DNA of 64,000 nucleotides from positions 1-64,000 of the forward strand of contig JAEWQB010000001.1 of assembly GCA_023460395.1 (NCBI GenBank), read 5' to 3'. Below, in pieces: positions 27,281-35,418 of the stretch. The DNA is from Pseudomonadota bacterium. GTDB taxonomy: Bacteria; Desulfobacterota; Desulfovibrionia; Desulfovibrionales; Desulfovibrionaceae. Position numbers and translations under genes: made by a program. Within the stretch, counting starts at the first letter, position 1; the number at the start of each line of letters is the position of its first letter. Below the pieces are notes generated by a model that was not told where the DNA came from, did no database searches, and was given only the letters and a program-made list of their open reading frames with translations.

Positions 27281-27889
27281 TCAGGCACTTTGCTGCTGTT
27301 CCAACGTAGCCAATTCGGCCTGCAACGCGGCAAGTTCCATCTGTTTCGTCTTTAGTTCATCCTGCGAATCCGCATCTTCCTTGCTCTTCAACTTGCTGAT
27401 TTCCTGTTGCAGCGTCTCTATTTCCTCTTCCAGTGACGTTATGGAATCGTCGTCACTTTCGTCATCGCCTGTCCCCGACGTCCCGGAGGCCCCGGATGTC
27501 CCGCCCGCAGCGGCAGACATCGTGCCCGAAAGCGATGAGACAGAGGCTTTTACTGATGCCATGGCGTCCGAGGTGCTGCCTGTTTCAGTTGAGGCCTCGC
27601 TGTCCCCCGTAAGTCCGGCAAGTTCACCCGCCAACCCTTCAACCAATTCTCCCGTCTGCTCCGCCGTCAACTCTTCCAGAGATTCCGCCCCGTATTCCGC
27701 GAGTTTCGCGGCTAATTTTTCCCGCGCTTCGGCAGAGATGCTCACAGTATCCCCCGATGCCGTCGTAACGGACCCGGACGAATCTTCGCCACTAGCGTAT
27801 TCAGCGGCAATGCCAGTTGTTTTTGTTTTGGCTGTGAATCCCAGCGTATTTTCCGTACCCGAAAGAAGATTTGACGAAATACTTGTCAT
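27281..27889 (-). CDS. FlxA-like coiled-coil protein of the flagellar regulon
   Basis: The 202-residue acidic protein has a Ser/Thr-rich N-terminus, a Gly/Ser/Asp-rich linker (around 125-150) and a C-terminal coiled coil (about 150-200: ITSLEEEIETLQQEISKL, then KQMELAALQAELATLEQQ) of FlxA type. There is no signal peptide. In E. coli flxA is transcribed by the flagellar sigma factor, and here a near-consensus sigma-28 promoter lies just upstream. The start has a strong AGGAGG. Export through the flagellar apparatus is possible but inferred from composition. Function is unknown. Confidence 0.75.
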   Translation of the reverse strand: MTSISSNLLSGTENTLGFTAKTKTTGIAAEYASGEDSSGSVTTASGDTVSISAEAREKLAAKLAEYGAESLEELTAEQTGELVEGLAGELAGLTGDSEASTETGSTSDAMASVKASVSSLSGTMSAAAGGTSGASGTSGTGDDESDDDSITSLEEEIETLQQEISKLKSKEDADSQDELKTKQMELAALQAELATLEQQQSA

Positions 27890-27925
27890 AGCGACCTCCT
27901 AGGCTGCGTGATGTTTCTGTCCCCC

Positions 27926-27952
27926 TTATCGCCATACTCATAAAAAACATTA
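27926..27952 (-). promoter_or_regulatory. Sigma-28 promoter of the FlxA-like gene
   Basis: On the minus strand TAATGTTT-N11-GGCGATAA differs from the FliA consensus by one base in each box, with exact 11-base spacing. It lies 37 bases before the start codon. Confidence 0.85.
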
Positions 27953-28046
27953 TATTTCAATATATTAAGTTTTGTTATCTCACATGATAGTTTCATAATA
28001 GCCATGCGCGCGCAGAACCTGAACAACACATGACAAAAATAAAAAA

Positions 28047-28071
28047 CGCCGCCGGAAAACTCCCGACGGCG
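28047..28071 (-). terminator. Terminator of the small HMA gene
   Basis: CGCCGTCGG pairs with CCGGCGGCG (one U-G pair) around a 7-base loop, followed on the minus strand by TTTTTTATTTTTG. Confidence 0.85.
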
Positions 28072-28099
28072 TGGCTAACAAACAAGGAATTAGCTGATA

Positions 28100-28303
28100 C
28101 TATTTGTCTTCAACAGAATAGCCCGCGTTTTTCACCGCTTCTTTCAGTAGTTCCGGGTCCACACAACTATCCGGGCCATACGTCACCTCGCCCGTAGCAA
28201 GATTCACCCGAACATTTTCCACGCCGTCCACTGTGGAAACCGCTTTGGAAACCGTAGCCGCACAATCCGGGCTTTGCATGCCCCGTACTCGCATTTTACT
28301 CAT
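28100..28303 (-). CDS. Small HMA-fold protein lacking one metal cysteine
   Basis: The 67-residue protein has the full ferredoxin-like HMA fold of copper chaperones: MSKMRVRGM, a helix CAATVSKAVSTVDGVENV, a strand VNLATGEVTYGP, and a last helix ELLKEAVKNAGYSVED. The metal loop, normally M-x-C-x-x-C, reads M-Q-S-P-D-C, so the first cysteine is a serine. Copper binding through two thiolates is therefore not expected for a monomer. Compare the intact CopZ at 52039. The start at 28303 follows GGAGG. The gene is monocistronic with its own terminator. Confidence 0.88.
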   Translation of the reverse strand: MSKMRVRGMQSPDCAATVSKAVSTVDGVENVRVNLATGEVTYGPDSCVDPELLKEAVKNAGYSVEDK

Positions 28304-28584
28304 TGTCGCCTCCAATAAAAATCAAAATCATACCCGAAGAGTATACTATAACAAACGCCACGGCAAATGCGGCATGCGGTACGCCCCGCTGGCCCACCTG
28401 AAAAAATCCGGCAACGCAGTCTCCCGTACTTGCATGGTCAGCGCTTATGCCGTATCTTCACACCGCAAACGTTATCTGCCATGTGCTTATACTCCGGTCA
28501 CCGCGCCCATCCCGGACCAAGCCCCGCGCACTACCACACTCTCTGGCACAGCATCGCTATGTCCGGGCGAAATACGGAAACCAC

Positions 28585-28869
28585 ATGCTTACACTGGATT
28601 TTACCACCAAAGGGTACATTATCATGCTCCTTATTTGGGGCATGGCTGGCGTCATGGGCGCCGCGCTTGCCCACAAAAAAAGCCGTAGCCCTTTTTTCTG
28701 GGGAACGCTGTGCCTTGTCGCCCCCATCGCACTATTCGCCATCGGCGGTATGCGTGCGCCCGGCGAACCAGTGCCCCGCATGTTCCGGCAAGACGCCGAT
28801 GACACGGCCCCTGCATCTCCCGCGCAGGAAGACACGGCAAACGGCATAGACAAGGTGGCACGGAACTAA
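28585..28869 (+). CDS. Small two-helix membrane protein, unknown
   Basis: A protein of 94 residues (or 81 if it starts at ATG 28624) has two hydrophobic segments, LLIWGMAGVMGAALAH and WGTLCLVAPIALFAIGG, joined by a short basic loop (KKSRSPFF), and a hydrophilic acidic tail. This is a common form in bacterial small membrane proteins. No family could be named. Both starts have weak ribosome-binding sites. It precedes miaB by about 100 bases on the same strand. Confidence 0.55.
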   Translation: MLTLDFTTKGYIIMLLIWGMAGVMGAALAHKKSRSPFFWGTLCLVAPIALFAIGGMRAPGEPVPRMFRQDADDTAPASPAQEDTANGIDKVARN

Positions 28870-28971
28870 GCTCCGTTTGCCCCGATCAGACATATTTCCC
28901 GTTTCCGCACCTCCAACCTGCGGATACCTCATCTTTCCACGGCTTTGGAGCCACGTACCCGGAAGCGCTTC

Positions 28972-30348
28972 ATGACGAACCGCATTTTTCATATTTTGAC
29001 GTTTGGCTGCCAGATGAACGTTAATGATTCTGACTGGCTGCGCCGATCTCTGGCTGCACGGGGATTCACGGAATCCCAACGCCCGGAAGACGCCTCCGTC
29101 TTTATTCTCAACACATGCTCGGTGCGGGATAAACCCGAACAGAAAGTGTACAGTCTGCTAGGCCGCATCCAGTCCATGACAAAAGGCCGGGAAGACATTC
29201 TGGTAGCGGTGGGCGGTTGTGTGGCCCAGCAGGTTGGTCGTGGCTTTTTCAACCGCTTCCGGCAGGTCCGCCTCGTTTTCGGAACCGATGGTCTTGCCTC
29301 CACCCCGCAGGCGCTGGAGCGGCTGGTGGAAGAACCGCAACTACGCATGAGCCTGCTCGATTTCTCCGACGAATACCCGGAAAAATCTCCAGAATGGGAA
29401 AACGGCCCGGTTCCGGCGGCGGGTTATGTGAATATCATGCAGGGCTGCGACAACTTTTGCGCGTACTGTATTGTACCCTACACGCGCGGCAGGCAAAAAT
29501 CGCGCTCTGTCGCGGCGGTTCTGGAAGAATGCCACACACTGGCGCAGCGCGGCACGCGCGACATCACCCTGCTGGGACAAAACGTCAACTCCTTCGGGCG
29601 CGACGCCCACGGGGACGGCACCTCATTCGCCGACCTGCTTCATCGCGTGGCGGACATTGAGGGCATAGCACGTCTGCGCTTTGTCACGTCGCATCCCAAA
29701 GACATTGCCGACGAGGTTATCTCCGCGTTCGGCACACGGCAAACCCTGTGCCCCCGGCTTCACCTGCCAGTCCAATCCGGCTCTGACCGGATACTTAAAG
29801 CCATGGGGCGCAAATATGATACCGCCCGGTACCGGGATATTGTGCACCGGCTCCGCGAAGCACGGCCCAACCTGCAACTGACCACGGATATTATTGTCGG
29901 TTTTCCCGGCGAGACTGAGGAAGATTTTCTCCAGACCCTCGCTCTGGCGCAAGAAACTGGCTTTGCCCAATCCTTTTCCTTCAATTATTCGGACCGCCCC
30001 GGAACCCGCGCGGAAATGCTGCCCGGCAAAGTGGCGAAAGAGGTCATGCAGGAGCGGTTGCAACGCTATCTGGACTGGCAGTCGGAAGCCACGGAGGAAG
30101 TTCTCCGGTCCATGGTAGGCACGCGCCTTGACGTACTTTTTGAAGGGGAAAGCAGGCGGCCCGCGAACGAACCGGAATCTTCCGCCGCGGATGCGCTCAT
30201 TACATGGCAGGGACGCGACGTGTATGGTCAACTGGTGCATGTTCCCATGCCCTCCGGCACAGACCTGCACGGCAAAATCATGCCCGTGCGCATTACCAGC
30301 GCAAAAAAACACTCCCTTCTGGGAGAAGGAGACGGGACGCCATGGTAG
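28972..30348 (+). CDS. miaB: tRNA-2-methylthio-N6-isopentenyladenosine synthase
   Basis: MiaB is a radical-SAM enzyme that adds a methylthio group to isopentenyl-A37 of tRNA. The 458-residue product has the N-terminal domain with three cluster cysteines (TFGCQMNVNDSDW, NTCSVRD, VGGCVAQQ), the radical-SAM motif QGCDNFCAYCIVPYTRGR, and a C-terminal TRAM domain (around GRDVYGQLVHVPMP). The start at 28972 has only a weak GGAAG site. It overlaps the DUF151 gene by seven bases. Confidence 0.94.
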   Translation: MTNRIFHILTFGCQMNVNDSDWLRRSLAARGFTESQRPEDASVFILNTCSVRDKPEQKVYSLLGRIQSMTKGREDILVAVGGCVAQQVGRGFFNRFRQVRLVFGTDGLASTPQALERLVEEPQLRMSLLDFSDEYPEKSPEWENGPVPAAGYVNIMQGCDNFCAYCIVPYTRGRQKSRSVAAVLEECHTLAQRGTRDITLLGQNVNSFGRDAHGDGTSFADLLHRVADIEGIARLRFVTSHPKDIADEVISAFGTRQTLCPRLHLPVQSGSDRILKAMGRKYDTARYRDIVHRLREARPNLQLTTDIIVGFPGETEEDFLQTLALAQETGFAQSFSFNYSDRPGTRAEMLPGKVAKEVMQERLQRYLDWQSEATEEVLRSMVGTRLDVLFEGESRRPANEPESSAADALITWQGRDVYGQLVHVPMPSGTDLHGKIMPVRITSAKKHSLLGEGDGTPW

Positions 30349-30896
30349 TCATGCATGTGGCAGGCCTGACTCTTGACGAGCGGACCAAGGCACCCATCCT
30401 CATTCTGAAAAGCGAAACCGGGGAAACCATTCTGCCTATATGGATAGGTGCGACAGAAGCCATGGCCATCTCCGTAGCGCTCAACTCCGTATCTGTGCCG
30501 CGTCCGCTTACCCACGATTTGCTTCTCAACACGCTGAACGCAGCCGGTGGCTCACTCCTTTCTGTGGAAATAGTCACCCTGCGCGACGGCACCTACTACG
30601 CGGAACTTGATATTCAAGCGGGAAAATCCCGCCGCCGGGTGGACTGCCGCCCCTCAGACGCCGTGGCACTGGCCCTGCGGGCCGACAGCCCCATTCTGGT
30701 ACACAATCAGGTACTGGAAGCCGCCCTGCGCGATCGCCTGCGGCCTTCGGAAGCCGGTCCCGCGCAACTGTCTGAACCAGCCGATGCCGCAGCCGAAATG
30801 CTGCGCCACACCCCTTCCTACGATTCCGCCATGGATGACGAAAGCTTGGCGGAACTCCTTAAATCGCTGGAGCCGGACACCAAAATAAAGATGTAA
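30342..30896 (+). CDS. DUF151 bifunctional nuclease-domain protein
   Basis: The 184-residue product carries the BFN/DUF151 domain: APILILKSETGETILPIWIG, EAMAISVALNSVSVPRPLTH, RRVDCRPSDAVALALRA and a short C-terminal tail. Related plant and bacterial proteins have been described as nucleases, but a definite role is not established for this type. It starts inside the 3' end of miaB after GAAGGAGACGG, so expression is probably coupled. Confidence 0.87.
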   Translation: MVVMHVAGLTLDERTKAPILILKSETGETILPIWIGATEAMAISVALNSVSVPRPLTHDLLLNTLNAAGGSLLSVEIVTLRDGTYYAELDIQAGKSRRRVDCRPSDAVALALRADSPILVHNQVLEAALRDRLRPSEAGPAQLSEPADAAAEMLRHTPSYDSAMDDESLAELLKSLEPDTKIKM

Positions 30897-30944
30897 CACG
30901 TCTTTACAATTCTTACGATATATCTCCCACACCTACAGACATCG

Positions 30945-30960
30945 TGGCTGCACGCTTGCA
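30945..30960 (+). promoter_or_regulatory. Sigma-54 promoter of the EF-hand gene
   Basis: TGGCTG-N5-TTGCA matches the -24/-12 consensus (TGGCAC-N5-TTGCA): invariant GG and GC at 10-base spacing, perfect -12 box, 4 of 6 in the -24 box. It lies about 70 bases before the start codon. Confidence 0.65.
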
Positions 30961-31032
30961 TGCACGAGGCATGGTCGCCCCATGCGGCAATTCTTTCCGC
31001 AGGGGTAAATCTATCCTTTCAGGAGGTACGCC

Positions 31033-31872
31033 ATGTCTCTTTACGGAGTGAGCAGTTCCTCTTCTTCCTCGGCAAGTGGCATTGCCCAGTTGCTTGCCCA
31101 AATGCGTGAGGCAAAACAGGGCGGCGAAGCGGAAGACTTTGCCTCCACCCTTATCGCCGACCACGACACGGACGGAGACGGACTGCTGAACAGTAGTGAA
31201 ATTGGGCTGGATGAAGACATCTTTTCCGCCATTGATACCGATGGCGACGGTGCTCTTTCGGCGGAGGAAATCACCGCTGAAGAAGAACGCCGCAAAACAC
31301 AAGGCGCGTTCAACGCCGCCATGGCGGGGTATTCCGTCAATTCGACAAGTGGCACCACGGCGGACAACCTTGCCGCCACCCTACTCTCCGCACTGGATAC
31401 CGACACGGACGGTCTGCTCAGTTCCGAGGAAAGCGGCTTGGATGACGAATCCTTTTCCGCATTAGACTCGGACGGAGACGGAACTCTTTCCACCGAAGAA
31501 CTGACCGCTGCGCTGGAAGACGTGGTCACCCAGATGCAAGACGCGGCTATGAACATGACCGCCTCGCAGACCACGGAAACTGAGGAATCCGCCACAAGCA
31601 CGCAGGCCGCTGGCGGGTCCGGCGGTGCAGGAGGGTCTGACGATTCGGAAGAAGAGTACGATGCGCTTGACCTGAACGAAGACGGCGTGGTTTCCGCCGA
31701 TGAACTCAGGCAGGCCATGCAGAGCGGGCTTTTGAGCGGGGACTTCATGTCCGCGTCTATGGAAGGCTCTTCCCGCATGCGCACTCTGGCTGCCAATGCC
31801 TATCAATCGCAAAGCATGGCGGGGATGTGGGATACCACAGCCATGGCCGGACAGACGGGCATCGAGCTGTAA
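31033..31872 (+). CDS. EF-hand calcium-binding protein with five loops
   Basis: The 279-residue acidic protein has five canonical 12-residue EF loops: residues 45-56, 68-79, 122-133, 145-156 and 213-224, all with Asp at position 1 and Glu at 12. The first two pairs (45/68 and 122/145) have the same 23-residue spacing and similar linkers, so one pair arose by duplication. The N-terminus is Ser-rich (SSSSSSSASG) and no signal peptide is present; a Ser/Gly linker sits near 190-205. It is preceded by a sigma-54-type promoter and a strong CAGGAGG site, and followed by a 14-base perfect hairpin. A link to flagella is inferred from the promoter class. Confidence 0.85.
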   Translation: MSLYGVSSSSSSSASGIAQLLAQMREAKQGGEAEDFASTLIADHDTDGDGLLNSSEIGLDEDIFSAIDTDGDGALSAEEITAEEERRKTQGAFNAAMAGYSVNSTSGTTADNLAATLLSALDTDTDGLLSSEESGLDDESFSALDSDGDGTLSTEELTAALEDVVTQMQDAAMNMTASQTTETEESATSTQAAGGSGGAGGSDDSEEEYDALDLNEDGVVSADELRQAMQSGLLSGDFMSASMEGSSRMRTLAANAYQSQSMAGMWDTTAMAGQTGIEL

Positions 31873-31900
31873 CCAAAACGAATGGGACACGCGCGATTCG

Positions 31901-31933
31901 CGGCCCCTCCAGCACACCTTGCTGGAGGGGCCG
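31901..31933 (+). terminator. Terminator of the EF-hand gene
   Basis: A perfect 14-base stem (CGGCCCCTCCAGCA / TGCTGGAGGGGCCG) has a 5-base loop, 28 bases after the stop. The following T-run is weak. Confidence 0.7.
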
Positions 31934-32090
31934 TTGCCGTTATACTACCGGCACGTTCTAAGCGTGTCTCGCGGTGTGAGGTTATGCTCCCCGCTACATT
32001 TACACAGTACCGGGTTCCTGCGTATACCAATAAAGTCCGCGTCCCATCACAACCTGTTGCCCCAGTGGCAGCCCGCGCCCCGGAGGGCCC

Positions 32091-32747
32091 ATGATTGATC
32101 TGCACATTCACACCACCCTGAGTGATGGTGAACTCTCCCCCGCCACCGCCATGCGCTGGGCCAAAGCCGCCGGATACCGCGCCATCGCCTTTACCGACAC
32201 ATCTGACGCCGCTACCATGCCGCATATATTGGAGCGCTTGCGCCCCATGGTCCACTCTTACTCGCTGCACGCGGGCATTGAGCTTTTCGCCGGGATATTG
32301 CTAACGCACGTTCCCCCCGCCTTGCTCCCCTCTGCCATTGCCGAAGCGCGTGACCGGGGCGCGCAGATCGTGAGCGTGTACGGGCAAACTCTAACCGCCC
32401 CGGTGGAAGAAGGCTCCAATCTTGCGGCGATTGAAGGCGGAGCCGACATTCTTTGCCACCCCGGCCTTATTACGGAGCAGGAAGCCTCTCTGGCAGCCGA
32501 ACGCGGTGTCCTGCTAGAAATCTCCACACAGGCGGGGCACGCCTTTGCCAATGGTCACGTGGCAACAGTGGCACGCAGAACCAACGCCCCGCTTGTGCTG
32601 GGCAGCGGCGCACGCGGTCCCGCCGAATTTCTTTCCCGCGATCTGCGCCGGGCCATGGCGCTGGGAGCGGGCATGACGCCGGAAGAATTTCGCGCGGCGG
32701 AAGAGAACGCCCGCGCCATGGTTTTCCGGTTGCTCCAGACTACCTGA
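32091..32747 (+). CDS. PHP-domain phosphoesterase
   Basis: The 218-residue protein has the PHP metal-binding pattern: DLHIHTTLSDGELSP (HxH) at the N-terminus, AFTDTSD, then LHAGIELFAG and ILCHPGLIT. It resembles histidinol-phosphatase-type PHP proteins. The substrate is unknown. ATG 32091 follows GGAGGG. It precedes the adenosine-deaminase-like gene by 155 bases on the same strand, with no clear terminator between. Confidence 0.85.
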   Translation: MIDLHIHTTLSDGELSPATAMRWAKAAGYRAIAFTDTSDAATMPHILERLRPMVHSYSLHAGIELFAGILLTHVPPALLPSAIAEARDRGAQIVSVYGQTLTAPVEEGSNLAAIEGGADILCHPGLITEQEASLAAERGVLLEISTQAGHAFANGHVATVARRTNAPLVLGSGARGPAEFLSRDLRRAMALGAGMTPEEFRAAEENARAMVFRLLQTT

Positions 32748-32902
32748 GAGGCTATCGTGCGGCACGGGCATATGCCGTTCCGCATACTCCACTCCGTACA
32801 TTTCATTGCGTGGCGGGCACAGTTTTCCGAACCGCGAGAAGCGCAGGAGCGCAGGGAACCGCCGCCCGCGGAACGTTTGACCCAATTCTGGAGGATTCCC
32901 GC

Positions 32903-34480
32903 ATGCCCCGTTTGGTACGCCGCCCCCTCGCCCGCACCTTCCTTCGCGCTGTAGCCCCCCTCGCCATTTCTGTGGCGGTATCCATAACGCAGCTTCCCGC
33001 TCCCGCGTGGGGCAACCCCTCGCTTTCCCAGAATGAAAAAGCCGTGGTGACCTTCTTTGACACCATTCGGCACAGCCCGCCGATGCTCAGAGCTTTTCTG
33101 GGACGCATGCCCAAGGGGGCGGACTTGAATATCCACCTCACCGGTGCCACATATGCAGAAGATTATCTGCGCTGGGCTGCGGAAGAGGGCCTGTGTGTGG
33201 ACAATAACACCGCCGCGATTCTTGCCCCCGCGGGCCAACGGTGCCCCACAGGCTCTGTATCCGCCGTGGTGGTAGCCGACAATGCCACCGCCTACCAGTC
33301 TGCCGTTGCCAGCCTGTCCTTGCCGGAAGTATATGCCTCACCAGCACAGCGCCAGCACTCCGCGCTCGCCATAGACAAGGCGGTTTCCGCCATCAGCCTG
33401 CGGCATCAGCCAGCCATGCTTGCCACCCTCATGCAGCGTGCCGCCTCGCAAGGGATAGTGTATCTGGAAGTGATGGTGCCTCTCTATCCCGCGTCCCTGC
33501 CGGAAACCGTGCGCCGTGTGGGCTGGAATGACGATCCCGCCGCAACGCTGCATGCGCTGCGAGAGGCCGGCCTGTTCTCCGAAGTGGACAAGTTCGCCTC
33601 CCGTGCCGAAGAATGGATACGCGAAGCCCGCCAGATGTCCGGCTCCCCCGTGGATATCCGGCTCATCATACCCGTCACGCGCAATGCCCCACCGGAAAAT
33701 GTGCTTGCGCAACTGGCCTTCAGCGCGGAAGTAACACGCCGATCTCCCCATGTCGTGGGCATGGCGCTCACCGGACCGGAAACAGCCCCCCTCTCTCTGC
33801 GAGACTACAACCTGCACATGCGTCTGCTCTCGGCATTACTCTCTCTTCCTGAATACGCGGATATTCCTGTCGCCCTCCATGCCGGAGAACGGACGATCGG
33901 ACAGGTTGTTCCACAAGAGTTACGCTTTCCCATACGCCGGGCGGTGGACACCGGGCACACCCGGCGCGTTGGTCACGGCACGTCTATCAGCTACGAAGAC
34001 AATCCGTTTACCCTTCTGCATACCATGCGGGAAAAACGCATCGCGGTGGAAATATACCTGACTAGCGACGCACAGATGCTTCAGGTGGACGGCTCTGAGC
34101 ATCCCTTTGCCGTTTATCGCCGCTATGGTGTCCCGGTGGTGATATCCACAGGCGCTGAGGGAATACTTCGCACAGACCTGACAAATGAATATCTCCGCGC
34201 GGCGCGGGATTATCAGCTAGGCTACGCCGACCTGAAAGCCCTGTCCCGGAACAGCCTTGAATATAGCTTTCTGCCCGGCGAAAGCCTGTGGGCCGATTCC
34301 GCCACGTTTCTGCTTGGCGAAGCCTGCAAGGACTCGCCCGTGAACCATGAAACCGCTTCCTGCGCCAGACTCCTGCGGGAAAGCGAAAAAGCGGCCCTGC
34401 AATGGCAACTGGAAAAAGCCTTCACAGACTTTGAACGCGACATGGCCCGCACAGCCCCAAGCAGCTCCGAACGTCCCTAG
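32903..34480 (+). CDS. Exported adenosine-deaminase-like protein with degraded active site
   Basis: The 525-residue protein has a signal peptide (to about residue 36, PAPAWG) and then the fold of adenosine/AMP deaminases. Conserved segments include MPKGADLNIHLTGATYAED, LHAGE (H326, E329), RRVGHGTSI (H358) and EGILRTDLTNEY. Two metal positions are lost: the N-terminal HxH reads N76-I-H78, and the C-terminal STDD reads S-T-G417-A418, so the zinc Asp and its neighbour are Gly and Ala. Catalysis of the ordinary type seems unlikely. The start at 32903 follows TGGAGGA; the longer frame to 32453 overlaps the PHP gene and is rejected. Confidence 0.8.
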   Translation: MPRLVRRPLARTFLRAVAPLAISVAVSITQLPAPAWGNPSLSQNEKAVVTFFDTIRHSPPMLRAFLGRMPKGADLNIHLTGATYAEDYLRWAAEEGLCVDNNTAAILAPAGQRCPTGSVSAVVVADNATAYQSAVASLSLPEVYASPAQRQHSALAIDKAVSAISLRHQPAMLATLMQRAASQGIVYLEVMVPLYPASLPETVRRVGWNDDPAATLHALREAGLFSEVDKFASRAEEWIREARQMSGSPVDIRLIIPVTRNAPPENVLAQLAFSAEVTRRSPHVVGMALTGPETAPLSLRDYNLHMRLLSALLSLPEYADIPVALHAGERTIGQVVPQELRFPIRRAVDTGHTRRVGHGTSISYEDNPFTLLHTMREKRIAVEIYLTSDAQMLQVDGSEHPFAVYRRYGVPVVISTGAEGILRTDLTNEYLRAARDYQLGYADLKALSRNSLEYSFLPGESLWADSATFLLGEACKDSPVNHETASCARLLRESEKAALQWQLEKAFTDFERDMARTAPSSSERP

Positions 34481-34656
34481 CCCGCACAGCCCCCAAAATG
34501 ACTCGCGGGAGCAGACCTGCCTGTCTCCCCATCGTGTGGGCGGGTGCGGCCTGTAAGAAAAATCATGCCGGGGACTAAAGTTTACCGTACCGTAGCCGAT
34601 ATCTCTGTATATGCGGCACACTGTCGCATGTCATGCATGAGATGAGGGGACGCGGC

Positions 34657-35073
34657 ATGCTCAATTACTATCGGTATAAAGAAGTTTACGAACTGTTTCT
34701 CAAAGGGAAAACAGAAGAAGCGCGGCACCTACTCATGGATTTGCAATCACGCTACGTCGAGGTGTGCGACGAAAACAGCGTTCTTAAATCGCAAGTTCAG
34801 GAGTTTGAAGACATTTTCTATCTTTCAAAAAATCTTGTCTTTGACGGAAGCTATTACTGGCTCATTACGGGCAGTATAAAACAAGGTCCGTTCTGCTCAA
34901 ACTGCTACAACAAAAGCGGTGTACTCATGCGGCTGCATGAAAATGGGGAACAACGCAAATGCTACCACTGCGGAGCCGTGTACGAACGCGACGCTATGGC
35001 ACCAGTTGCACAGGGAGAAGAGAAAAACGCAGGACCACACCGTTTGGCAAAAGTCATTCATCTCTACAAATAA
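34657..35073 (+). CDS. Zinc-ribbon protein, unknown
   Basis: The 138-residue protein starts with a helical region (residues 5-60, with a heptad-like stretch EVCDENSVLKSQVQEFE), then a zinc ribbon with C80-x2-C83 and C102-x2-C105 (PFCSNCYNKS, KCYHCGAVYE). No signal or membrane segment is seen. It could be a nucleic-acid- or protein-binding regulator; I cannot name the family. The start at 34657 (MLNYYRYK) is favoured; an ATG eight codons upstream is possible. A terminator follows at 35217. Confidence 0.7.
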   Translation: MLNYYRYKEVYELFLKGKTEEARHLLMDLQSRYVEVCDENSVLKSQVQEFEDIFYLSKNLVFDGSYYWLITGSIKQGPFCSNCYNKSGVLMRLHENGEQRKCYHCGAVYERDAMAPVAQGEEKNAGPHRLAKVIHLYK

Positions 35074-35216
35074 CACCACCGGGTTGCGCCAGTCCCGGAA
35101 TACCGCACTGGAGTAAACCGTGTTGCTGCAACGCATGTATATTGCCACAGGACTATTGTCGGTCTGCGCGCTCTGCTTTCTGGCTATCATCACCTTATAA
35201 TATGCCCTTCACCAAG

Positions 35217-35243
35217 CCGCCCGGTACCCGCCGGGCGGTTTTT
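35217..35243 (+). terminator. Terminator of the zinc-ribbon gene
   Basis: CCGCCCGG pairs with CCGGGCGG around a 6-base loop, followed by TTTTTG. It is about 145 bases after the stop. Confidence 0.82.
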
Positions 35244-35418
35244 GTAATCCGTGCCATGGTGGCATCCTCCTCATTATATTGCCAACTCTCCGCTAAAGAA
35301 AACAGGCAGAGCGCCGATAACAAAAACAGGCGCACATCGCAGCGGGAGCGCATACAGCTCTCTCCGCCCAAGGTGGGCGATTCTGATTTTTCCGCGACTA
35401 ATCCATGAGGACATCCAT

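Noticed and set aside
32453..32902. Upstream extension of the adenosine-deaminase-like frame
   Set aside because: It overlaps the PHP gene in another frame and has no ribosome-binding site; the ATG at 32903 with TGGAGGA and a signal peptide is better.
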